From Pseudeuparius sepicola (taxonomy: Eukaryota > Arthropoda > Insecta > Coleoptera > Anthribidae): DNA of 64,000 bases. Positions within the stretch are counted from its first letter, which is position 1. Every line of letters begins with the position of its first letter. The translations under genes and the position numbers were made by a program. Shown in pieces: positions 54,227 to 64,000 of the stretch. The DNA is taken from contig OY987303.1 in NCBI GenBank assembly GCA_963920635.1, positions 58,304,278-58,368,277 of the forward strand, written 5' to 3'. The notes below the pieces were generated by a model. The model searched no databases, had not been told where the DNA came from, and saw only the letters and a list, made by a program, of their open reading frames with translations.

Positions 54227-57129
54227 TTATTTTTTAGGATGTCTTTGCACCTTACCAAGGCATCCCCTTTTCCCAGCTTTTGCCTTCATAAAGGTGTATG
54301 AACGTTTTTTGGTAATTTTTCTTTCCGAGGTATATGTCATAGTAAGATTTTTCACTAATTCAATCTCGAAATCTGTCAACCTTAACTTTTTCGGCGCAAG
54401 ATGGTTGAAAATTATCCATGCATTCATAACTGCCGTATTCAGAAGTAGTTCAATCATCACTTTTCTGGAAAATATGAATGGTATGTTTACAAGGACTTTT
54501 ATAATTTTATCTGACATTTGCACAAAAAATTTGCCAATAACATATTTGACATCGTTAAGAGTTGTGTTCTACTGCCTGCTAGTTGCCAAAACACGTTTTA
54601 CAAATTTGTATTCTACATATTTAATTTTATATTTATTATAAAGTGTTGCATCATCCACAATTCTGGCTCTTTTAAGCTTTATTTTCACACAAATATTGCT
54701 AGGAAAATACTAGAATAAAATGAATACTCGCATTAAGGGTATGGTACATTTGAACTACTGCTGGTGAACAACTTAAATATAAGACCTCAAAATTCAGAAA
54801 TAGTTCAAATGTACCACACCCTTAATATGGGTGTTAAAAATGATAGGTAACCCCGATAACTTCTTCACAGTACCAAATTTAATGTAGGACTAGAAAATAC
54901 AATTTCAGTTACCACATTGATCTCACAATAAATATATTCAAAACTAAAGGCTCATCCTAAATGACAGCTATTAAATAGCCTACAACTTTTAAGTGTGGTA
55001 ATTAAATTTAAATGCGGCTAGTTAAGTAAATTTTATATGGAAGCACAATGGTCTAGTGGTATGATTCTCGCTTTGAGTGCGAGAGGTCCCGGGTTCAAAT
55101 CGCGGTTGTGGATACTTTTTTTTATTTTTTAAATCACATTTTCGAAAAGGCAATATATTTATAATTTTTGTAGTTAATTGATTTAATAAGTTTGGTTGTC
55201 AAATTAAATTACACATATACACTGAATAATTAAATTATCTATTTGCAATTGTTAAACTCTCTTCCTAAATACAACTCGTGATATTTTCAGCTTTGGGAAT
55301 ATAAAACGAAAGGTATTATCGATAATAGACACACCACTTATTACATTACCCCTGAAAAAACTTAAGAGCGACAATAGTGGAGGACAGTCACTTTGAAAGT
55401 TTAAATTGAACTAAATATTTAAAATCTCACCTATGATATGGAATAACTTTGTTCTTTTGCACTGGGTGCCGTGAAAACCTATCATCTCTGGAATCGACTT
55501 GTTTACGGGCCTTATCGAAATCGGTAAAACATTGTGGTTCTAATATATCTTTCCCCTTTTTGTTCTGTTTCCCTAAAATAAGAATGTTTCTTATTAACGA
55601 AGTAAGGCTGCTTAAACCAGAAATTATTGCAAATAATATAAATAAACACTGATATAGCTAAATATGTTCTGATGAAAAACTATCATAACCAAATATAGAC
55701 AAAATTTACTTAGAAGTTTAAAGCTATACATATATTATATCTGCAGAGAAGATATCTAATATTTTTAAATTAAATTACTTTTCTACAGAGTTGAGAATTT
55801 TCACAAACATTTGTGGGATAAGTTAGTTTTCAAATATTGTATAGCAAAATTTTGCAAAATATCATACACAGGGTATTTGAAATATTTTGCTGGATTTTTA
55901 ACGAGATATATACAATTCTATAAGGACTCTGATGTAGAAAATACAGTAAAATGAAGATTGTTACCTGTTGGAAGTAGATTTGTACCATGTGTAGGATTAG
56001 TCGAAATCATAAGACGTGGCAGACCATATCTATCGACCCATTTAACAATTTTAACTTTGTTTTTCTGTCTGCCAAAAGTCTGATCTTTCCCCAACTTTTC
56101 AGAGAATAAACCCGACGGTACTCCTTTTCTCGCCTTCCGCAACATTCCACAATACAATATTTTTTCTTCGTACAATTTCTCGGCCTGTTCTACACTCGAG
56201 AAAAATTCATGAGCGTATACCACCCTGCCTTCTTTTGGATCAACTTTTTCAAGGAGATTTGTGATAATATCTTTGGCGTGTTTTACGTTTCGAATGTCAT
56301 CTCTTATAGAATATATTTGAATGTCGAAAGTGTATTCGTTTGGTGAACATAATTTGTACAATTTAATCCCGCATTTGTGGCTTTTAGTTTTCCTCGACAC
56401 CCAACCTCCGTAGGGAATTGTTATTTCATCTATCACAAGATCTCTGCCTGGTTTTAACACTTTTTGAAAGTTATTTAGCAACAGCGATAAAACCCTTTGT
56501 ATTTTGTACAAGTTATTGCTCTTATCCGCTGTATCTTCGTTTTCGAAACTTAAATATTTTCGTAATAAACGATACCTTTCTTCTGGCATAGCGGCAGTGA
56601 CTGTAGAAATAAATTTGATAATTAATAATGGGTCATCTTCCGTCCAGTACAGTTTTATATATGGAAGCTGTACAATACCCATAGCTAATGTTATTCCTAA
56701 AAATTTTCTTATTTCTTGTGCGGTAGTATCAACCCAAGCATCATCTGTTTCTTTTCGTGCACAGATATTAGTTTCCGTTACAATAACATTGACAATTTCG
56801 TTGTTTACAAAATATTTAAATATATCCATCGGTTTTCGAATACTCAATTCACGTACCTCATCGTTAATTAAGCAATCTTCCTGAAATAATTCGAAATCAG
56901 TGTCGGATATTTCAATATCGTGCCATTCTGATGTATCAAATGAAGGTTCCGGGGTACTTCTATCACTATCTGAAGAATAATATTCGTCAGAGTTAGGTTC
57001 GTCACTAGAAAAATCCGACGACAAGCTATCATATTCAGCACAGGTCCTATCGAAGATGTCTAGTTCTTCGTCTGCACTGTTATATTCGTTTTCTTCAGTT
57101 TCTCTATTCATTCCTGTAGATTCTGACAT
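54227..57129 (-). CDS. piggyBac-derived transposase gene with two introns, one catalytic Asp lost
   Basis: Minus-strand exons 57129-55965, 55572-55431 and 54464-54227 join in phase to 514 residues without frameshift. Order: acidic Ser/Asp-rich N-terminus; IRKFLGITLAMGIVQLP; a DDE-like core with VIDEITIPYGGW (first Asp, 56428-56430), YAHEFFSSVEQAEKLYE (the position of the second catalytic Asp is His, 56209-56211), KARKGVPSGLFSEK, LMISTNPT; exon 2 with FDKARKQVDSRDDR (third Asp, VD..D); exon 3 with NTAVMNAWIIFN and a basic C-terminus. No Cys-rich C-terminal finger seen; a possible donor near 54256 leaves room for another exon. Either a domesticated PGBD-type gene or a recently dead element. No TTAA ends identified. 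Confidence 0.8.
54670..55360. repeat. dispersed repeat copy shared with 40370-41160 (in piggyBac-gene intron 2)
   Basis: tattttcacacaaatattgc, then the ggtacatttgaactactgc hairpin at 54740-54830, then tgtaggactagaaaatac and aaaggtattatcgataata all match the HECTD1 intron 22 block. The copy is interrupted by the tRNA-like sequence at 55042-55112. Confidence 0.75.
55042..55112 (+). tRNA. tRNA-Pro-like gene with anticodon TGA (probable pseudogene)
   Basis: D arm region ggtctagtggtatgat, anticodon stem ctcgc/gcgag with loop tttgagt, and T arm ccggg-ttcaaat-cgcgg match the body of insect tRNA-Pro(TGG). The loop reads TGA at 55074-55076 instead of TGG. One T-stem mismatch and two acceptor mismatches suggest decay. 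A run of eight T follows (Pol III terminator). Confidence 0.65.
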
Positions 57130-57559
57130 TCTTTTAGATCGCTTATGGATAAAATATTCTTTTCTGCAACAAATGAATATACTAGTATTTAAGTAGGTAC
57201 ATATTATATTCGTAAGTATTATACAAAAGTGCTTTTACGAGTCATAAATGGATATAAATAAAAATAATCTAGAAAAAGAGAATATGTTTAAAATTTAGAA
57301 TATAATAACACAGAAAATACCAGGTACCTACTCCTCAAAAGAATAAAAGTATTTTAAAATTAGGTAGGTTTTGTTTAATTTTTCTAGTAAACATTGTATC
57401 CTCCAACTCTTTGTTGGGTGGTGCGGGGGCATTAAAAAAATAAACACAGAGCAGTCAGTGCAATAATCTTAAATAATCTAGTTCAGATGAGTCTGCGAAA
57501 CTCAGGTACACTATTAATTGTTTGACCATGTATCATAGTCATGAATGTATGTATGTATC

Positions 57560-57950
57560 ATAGTCATGAGAATGGAGATGGATGAGAATTCCGTAGAAGC
57601 ATGTTAGATCCAAGCGACACACTTTGCAACGTTTCTGAGTAAGTTATCTTAGATAATTTTTTACTGGGTTGTATGACATGCTTTATAATCCAGGCCAATT
57701 TAGGAACAAGGAAAACACCTAGAAAACTACTACTTATTTTAACCACACTGTAAGTAGGTATATTTGGGTAATGGATCTTATTAGAGAAATTTGGGTTTTG
57801 TCCGTGCATCAAGAGTATAAGTTCAGAAGAATGGTGGTGTCGTCTGCGAAAAGAATCGGATGACTCTGCGAGAGTGCTAGATCATCGACATAAATTAGGA
57901 AAATAGTAAATAGTCCCAGCACAGATCCCTGAGGAACTCCGTGTCGAATA
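57560..57950 (-). pseudogene. reverse transcriptase fragment of a non-LTR retrotransposon
   Basis: Read on the minus strand from 57946: HGVPQGSVLG, then IYVDDLAL and LFADDT at about 57840, the conserved palm motifs of LINE reverse transcriptases. Further downstream the frame is broken by stops. Confidence 0.8.
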
Positions 57951-58281
57951 ATCTCTTAACTGTTTAGTACTATCACAGACTAACTAGCTATTTATTCTGT
58001 GGTACTATGAATCGGTAAGAAAGATAGCCTGAGTGTTAAAATATCCAGCTTATTAATTATAAATAAATAATAAATAAAGTGTCTAAAATTAGAGTTCTAT
58101 AAGAAATTCCCCAGACAGGATCTCCAATAAAAGTTTTAGAAATCTGAAAACCAACTTACCACCAAAAAAATCTTATCAAAAACCGTTTAAAACACAAAAT
58201 ATATAGGTTGTTTAAAACAGATTTGTGAAACTGACACAAACCACAGAGTCAGAATAGGTTAGGTTAATAACAGTGACATTA

Positions 58282-58442
58282 GCTTTGTTCCAACAACAGT
58301 TCTAGCGAATCCGAATCAGAGAAATGGAGTAGGTCCATTTCTCTGATCAGAATGCAGAAAAGTAATTCCAGAACTGTTTCATATCTCTGTTTTCAACCAA
58401 CTAGATCGCCGAGAACCGGCTCAGAACTGTTGTTGGAACAAA
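58282..58442. repeat. 161-bp inverted-repeat element, TTTGTTCCAA family
   Basis: Begins tttgttccaacaacagttct and ends agaactgttgttggaacaaa; inner hairpin aatggagtaggtccattt. Shares termini with 25690-26769 and 48816-49017. Confidence 0.8.
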
Positions 58443-59397
58443 TCCTATCTTCAATCGCAGTCTTCTTCTTCTCTCCTGTTTATGGCCTCTGCTCTTCCAA
58501 GCAATATAGCCACTTGGGGCCTCCGCCACCTCTTCGTTGGGTCAGAAATGTTCAGCTTTTCGCGTGTCCGTCCAACTTGGTCACTTGAGCAAATTTATTA
58601 CTTTCTACTTCTACTTTCCCTTTTCAATCCTTTCCTTCCCAAGATTACTCTTTCCATATGGATCTTTCTTCTATCTTCTTCAACGTTAACAACACCCATT
58701 AACATTAAACAACAGATTTATCACAGATTTTTACCGTTCATCAATCCGCTTTTAGATCAAACCTTCCTTGATCAACGATCAAACCAAATAAAACAACAAC
58801 AAACCTTGACCTTGGTATCAACCAATCAGCTGATCTATAATAATTATAAATTGATTTATGCAGCTTTCTATAAAATAATAATGATAATGAAACGGCACAA
58901 GGAGTGATATAAGATTAGCATAGGTAGTACAATAATAATTATAAGTATACCATTACATTTTGAAAACTGTTAGTTTGGTGGAAAAGAAGTGAAAACCAAA
59001 ATATTTTGTCAGCTTCTCCTCGGATGTCTGGCTAGGTTATCTGCATTTATTATGTGTTATAAATTGTATAAACATAATAATATCCTATTTACTAGATTTT
59101 TTAACCTACCGAACACCCTCAGTTATACAGATACAAAGTTGTTAAAAAGAAAGAAGACTTCTTGTTTCCACTAGACGGGCTCAGATCGTAAACACATCAA
59201 AACTGATCTTACCGAGGATCTTACCGCTTCCAAATGGGACACCAAAAACAAAACAGTAACTGTCACAAAAATCCCGAGTCTTCAAAAAGTTTGTGAAAAG
59301 TTGCAGTTTTGTCTTTTTCCTTTTTCGACAGGAGTTTCTGTTGTGTTTTTGTTTTGTCCGTTTGGTGGAAAACTGGCATAACGTATAAAGACATATA

Positions 59398-59714
59398 CAG
59401 GGTGTTTACTTTTATCTTGTTCACAGGAATCTTTGAAACCGTTACTACCTGTAACTTAAAATCTATTACTCTTGATGCAATCAAGAGTACCAAATTGTTT
59501 CCTTGCTTAATAAAAAAATATATATTTTCAAAATCGGCAGTTTTCAGTTATTTTAGGATATTTCAGAAACGGAGTGAGCTATCTCAAATTTCGTTTCAGA
59601 TCCTTGAAGCCCAGAAAAAAGCGCAACTTTTTCCTAATTTAACCGACCCTGTAGCTCTAACGGTTTCAATGATCCCTAATCCCTATAGTGTACAAGATAA
59701 AAGTAAACACCCTG
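59398..59714. mobile_element. 317-bp mariner-type MITE
   Basis: Inverted termini CAGGGTGTTTACTTTTATC and inverse, flanked by TA (59396-59397, 59715-59716). No coding region. Lies about 200 bp upstream of the TDP1 start. Confidence 0.85.
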
Positions 59715-59919
59715 TATATGTGGTATATCCGAAGACCTTGGGTATATCCCAAGGTTTTTATGATGAGGCCTTGGTATATCCTACTTATATTCATTATCTA
59801 TGCTAATATTCCTTATCTTTGGGTGGGTAACATGTGGTCCAGATCAATTCTCAGTTTTACATTTGTGTTATCGTGTTTTCACCTGTTTAGCGCAATAGAT
59901 TTTCTCTGACCTATTGAAT

Positions 59920-62900
59920 ATGGATAATTTATTAAAAAGAAAGAGAGAAGGTACAGGTAGGTATTCATTTTTCCAGTAAAAACAAAACATCTAATTTTGA
60001 AATTAATTTTTTTAGATAATGCCACTAAAAAAATGAAAAAGGATGATTGTCCCCACAAAGAGCGTTGCTACAGAAAGAATCCGGAGCATTTTAATGAGTA
60101 TGAACACCCACATTGTAATTTTTAATAATAGAAATTGCCTGCCTCCTAAGTATTATCAGTTTCCTTCTTCCAGTGGTTAAATTTCTGGAAACGGGAGATC
60201 CCATACCAGACGAAATGCCACAACCAAAATATTTGTATCAAGAACAATTGGCCATTTTGAAACCGATCTTGAAAGCTCAGAAAGACTTACAATTTCAACA
60301 AGTTTACCACAAAAAAGATCTGAATAGCGCAGCCTCCCCAAGTTCCACTAAGGATCTGCCTGATGAGTCTCCGTCCACCTCTGCTAAAGAAAGAGTTTTC
60401 AAACGTGGTAAAATAAAAACTTCGTTTCGCGGCGATTCCGAAGTGGAGAAGTGTAAACCAGGAGTTAGCACGCTAGAGAAACTTAGGGAAAATGCACCAT
60501 ATCACTTATTTTTTACTACCATACCAGAATCCCCATCGACAAACAAGGAGAAAAATACCATTATATTTACAGGTAATGTTAATTTCAAAATTAAAAATTA
60601 TAAATTGGCAATCTGGGACCCTCAACTTATAATCCACGACCTTTGGCCGATCAGGAACCCCTAACCTACATAATCCAGGACCTTGGCCAATAGGAAACCC
60701 CGAACTTTCATAATCGACAAGATAATTTCAGGTTTCTCAAAGTAGGCTCATCAAGATTGATTTTTTCAGATTTGCTATGCCCAAGTTTGGGCCCCCTAAA
60801 GGAATCTTTGCAAATCAATTTTATGATTGATATTGATTGGTTGTTGAAGCAGTACGAGGCGAGAAACGTTATGTGAGTCAAAGTTATAAAGTCGTATGCT
60901 GTCTTTCATTTGTAACGATTGTCAAATTTTTAATCTAAAAACTATTTTTGTGATTGTGTCTTTAATTGCTAGGAAAATTGTTTAAACTCAAAGTCCAAAC
61001 TAAAAAAAATCTGAAAAATTAAATGAATACTAGAGGATTGTCACAAAACGAATTTGTTTTTTTCCAGGATCTGTCATAGACCGAGAGATAGTGACAGATT
61101 ATTGGACTTGGTTTTACTCAGTATGCCTTTCAAAGGGCATTATGTTGCTTATATTTCTCACAATAATAAAGTAGGTATGAATAATGGGTTCTTCATTATG
61201 GAAAAGTGAGTTTTCATTTATTCGAAAAATATACGTTTTGATATGAATTTAGTCAGGCTGCCATGTGTTTTATCATGAAGTTCAAAATAGAAAATTCATC
61301 GGAAAACCATAAGCATACCGTTAATGTGGACCCAAAGGTCTACTATTGTCACGTAAACTTGTATTTTAATACTTAATTTTTCAACGTTTCTGAACAGGCT
61401 GCCAATGAGAAGTATGCAAGTTCTTTTTCAGCAGTTTCATAACAAGCATACTTCTCATTGGCAGCCTGTTCAGAAACGTGGAAAAATTAATTATTAAAAT
61501 ACAAGTTCATGTGACAATAAAGCCCTTTGAGCCCATGACGGTATGCCTATGGTTCTCCGAGGAATTTTTTATTTTGAACTTATTCATTATAAAACACATG
61601 GTAGCTTGACTAAAATCATATCAAAACGCATATTTTTCGAATAAATGAAAACTCACTTTTCCATATGAATAACCCCGGATGACTCTCTGATTCATAATCA
61701 TACCTTATTATTGTGAGAATATACGCAACATAATGCCCTTTGAAAGGCATACTGAGTAAAATCACGTACAAAAATCTGTCACTATCTCCGGGTCTACCAG
61801 ACTGATTTGATGTGCTAGAATGGAGATTATAAATTCCTTTGTTATGTTATAGCCTCCATTGACAAAATCAAATGTTGTTTTACCTTGTCTTTTGCAATAA
61901 TAAAAACAACCCATATTGTTATCTTTTACTTACCTTGTTCAGACTTGCTTAATAGACTTTTTCAGAAACAAACCGTTAACAATATTGTATGGGGATGATT
62001 GGACCGGCATGGTGGAATTTATGAACAAATTTTGTCCCAATGTCAAGTACCATTTTGTTGAAATGGAGGATCCCACTGGATGTCACCATTCGTATGTAGC
62101 ATTTTCTATACAGACTTTTTTATATGCAATCTTATACTGCAGGATAATAGTACAATGCAGTCAAAAAATTATTGATATTAGGTCATCTGCTTTGGCAGAA
62201 GTTCAAAACATTTGAAACTGGTTTGAAATTCTGCCGAAATATACTTATTAATAATTAATAATTATTAGGAAATCATGTCATACATTATTATTATTTTTTA
62301 ATAAAACTGAATATTTTTAAAGATACCACACAATTGTAAATAAAATGTTGTAGGTATATAATAATTATGTGCATGATAGTTGAATTTTTACCTAGTTACC
62401 ACTTTAATAATATAATATGTGCTATTAATAATTACCAAATTATTATATTTATGTATCCAAATACCAAATACATAATACATAATATTTTGACAGCATTGGC
62501 AAACTATCTTCAGTACATATACACACATAATATTATGTAAAATTTAAATCGGTTACAATCCATTTAGAAAAATAGGTATATACGCTTATGAAGACAATTC
62601 AATAAGAATAGTAGTTTCTACTGCAAACCTATATTTTGAAGACTGGAACTATTATAATCAAGGGTAAGTCAATGTTTTGTTTTATAAACTTAAAAAAGCT
62701 GAGAAATCTACACCAGTTTATTTTTTAAATGTTCAGACTTTGGATCAGCCCCCGATGTAAAAGATTGCCGGAAACATCGACAGCCAAAGACGGGGAATCG
62801 CCAACATTATTTAAATCTAATCTTACAAGTTATTTGAGAAGTTATAATTTAGGTATACTCAAAGACTGGATCAGTTACGTGGAAAGAGCAGACTTTAGTG

Positions 62901-64000
62901 ACGTTAGGTAGGATTTTGTGATATTCTCGATATCATTGAATAATCCCAAATTCTAGGGTGTTTTTCATTGCGTCCGTACCGGGCAAACACTACCCAACAT
63001 CAACGGGCTGTCACCTACATACAATCGGCGAATTGTTGAGTAAACACGTGGAACTACCCGAGAAAAAAACGCCGCCGAGCGAGGGGTCCATACCGGACAA
63101 ACATTACCCAACATCCATGGGTTGTCACCTGCTTAAAGTGGATGAATTGTTGACTAAATGCATTGAAATACCCGAGAAAACAACGCCACATAGCGAGGGG
63201 CCCCTAGATTGGGCCATTGTGGCTCAGGTCTCGAGCATAGGTGAGCGTGTGAACTACTCGCGGGTATTTCCGATATCCTTGAAAACCGCAACTTCTCCCC
63301 AGGTTCGATGGGGATAAACCCGGCCGATTGGCTGCGGGGTAGCTTGTTGAGAACTCTTGCCAGCCACAGGAAGGGGCAGTTACCAGGAACGTCCAATGTC
63401 AGCCTTAGTCTTGTGTATCCGAGCGTGGAGAACGTGATGACTGGCTATTTCGGGGCGCAGAGTGGCGGGTGTTTGCCCTACAGCAAAGTCACTAACGAGA
63501 AACAACGATGGTTGGAGATATACATGTGGTAAGCACAATACTCAATCGAATTTGTAAACGGAGAAAATATAATATAGAAGATGACTTAAAATGCCCCTGA
63601 TGTGACCAATTTGTAAACACCACTAAATGTTGACCAATACACCACGGGACAAATGAACTACTTTCCATATAACAGCTTATAAATCTGTCACTAGCTCACT
63701 TTTAAACATCGATACATATACAGCGTCAATTTATTTCCAGTCAATGGAAAGCAGACCATTTAAATCGAACCCGGGCCATGCCCCACATAAATTCGTATTG
63801 CCGGGTATCGCCGTGCCTCACGAAACTGGCGTATTTTCTTCTCACCAGCTCAACTCTGTCGAGGTCTGCTTGGGGTGGCAAAATCCAGAAAGACGGCGAG
63901 GTCTATGTTCGCTCGTACGAAGTGGGCGTTCTTTATTTGCCTAATTTTTTTGACGAGGAATATTTTGAGATTAAGAGAACGTTGAATGCAAAGAACCAGA
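59920..64000 (+). CDS. TDP1: Tyrosyl-DNA phosphodiesterase 1 homologue with PBZ finger (3'-truncated by window edge)
   Basis: TDP1 hydrolyses 3' phosphotyrosyl bonds left by stalled topoisomerase I. Exons 59920-59956, 60016-60114, 60174-60572, 60770-60872, 61966-62091, 62568-62663, 62737-62907, 62957-63240, 63303-63528, 63741-64000 chain in phase to about 600 residues; human TDP1 has 608, so the C-terminus lies beyond the window. Residues about 22-43 form a PBZ finger (CPHKERCYRKNPEHFNEYEH). The linker is Ser/Lys-rich. First catalytic motif intact: HHSK across 62084-62571 and TANL (62623-62631). Later blocks: QGLWISP, LIDKTG-like ESPTLFKSNLTSYL, VYPSVENV, RAMPHINSY, SYEVGVLYLP. A 38-codon tandem duplication lies at 62979-63206. 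In the second motif His is kept but Lys is Asn (63790-63792) and Asn is Thr (63853-63855). Confidence 0.92.
60873..61965. repeat. TDP1 intron 4 with a ~730-bp foldback element
   Basis: About 61070-61805 is a long imperfect palindrome centred near 61435 (inner arms ggctgccaatgagaagtatg and inverse). Pairs run out to gatagtgacag (61086) and ctgtcactatc (61777). An open stretch in the left arm (MPFKGHYVAY) is mirrored in the right arm and has no TDP1 homology. Confidence 0.75.
62092..62567 (+). other. TDP1 intron 5, AT-rich
   Basis: Very AT-rich with many aataattat motifs; nothing else recognised. It separates the two halves of the first catalytic motif (HHS|K). Confidence 0.6.

Larger units (their letters stand above)
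57130..59919. other. intergenic region between divergent piggyBac-derived and TDP1 genes
   Basis: Holds a LINE fragment (57560-57950, minus), a TTTGTTCCAA inverted-repeat element (58282-58442) and a mariner-type MITE (59398-59714). Pyrimidine-rich tract near 58455-58480. No other gene supported. Confidence 0.6.

Noticed and set aside
61086..61210. Possible extra TDP1 exon encoding MPFKGHYVAY...
   Set aside because: No counterpart in TDP1; lies in a palindrome and exons 60872 and 61966 already join without a gap in the alignment.

Overview
This window comes from the nuclear genome of an arthropod, most likely an insect; a beetle is plausible but the order is a guess. It has spliceosomal introns, HECTD1, HPF1, SWT1 and TDP1 homologues, Tc1/mariner, piggyBac, P-like and hAT-like DNA transposons and degenerate non-LTR retrotransposons. 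I see no operons, ribosome binding sites or CRISPR arrays.

Positions 1-44324 (+) hold the 3' two thirds of one large gene, the HECT ubiquitin ligase HECTD1. I could chain 28 exons, plus one optional 36-nt micro-exon, by matching splice sites and phase; the 6213 coding bases are divisible by three and end in a HECT domain with its catalytic cysteine. The exons are strikingly GC-rich islands in AT-rich introns. The introns are packed with satellite-like arrays, foldback elements and transposons: a 14-copy array that reduplicates a splice donor (297-3060), a LINE fragment carrying a hAT-type MITE (5868-7260), a TTAA-flanked foldback (9786-10178), two near-identical 1.45-kb elements (19362 and 30376), a full-length intron-containing DD41D mariner with a 1.08-kb palindrome inside it (23755-27365), and a P-element-like relic with THAP coding exons (32299-34641).

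Positions 45670-48639 (-) hold HPF1, the PARP co-factor, with an N-terminal PBZ zinc finger; a smaller P-like relic sits in its third intron. Positions 49390-50420 (-) are a LINE fragment with RNase H. Positions 51627-53462 (+) hold a SWT1-like PIN-domain protein. Positions 54227-57129 (-) hold a three-exon, frame-intact piggyBac-derived transposase gene that has lost one catalytic aspartate. Positions 59920-64000 (+) hold a TDP1 homologue, cut off by the window end, with an N-terminal PBZ zinc finger, a 38-codon internal duplication and a damaged second catalytic HKN motif.

Two genes less than 12 kb apart (HPF1, TDP1) work in the poly(ADP-ribose) DNA-repair response and both begin with a PBZ finger. 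HPF1 steers PARP1/2 to serine; TDP1 removes 3' DNA-protein adducts and in vertebrates is recruited by PARP1. The most interesting signals are the altered TDP1 active site, the possible domesticated piggyBac gene, the splice-site-bearing intronic arrays, and a 13-mer (AGTAGTTCAAATG) recurring in many unrelated-looking intron contexts.
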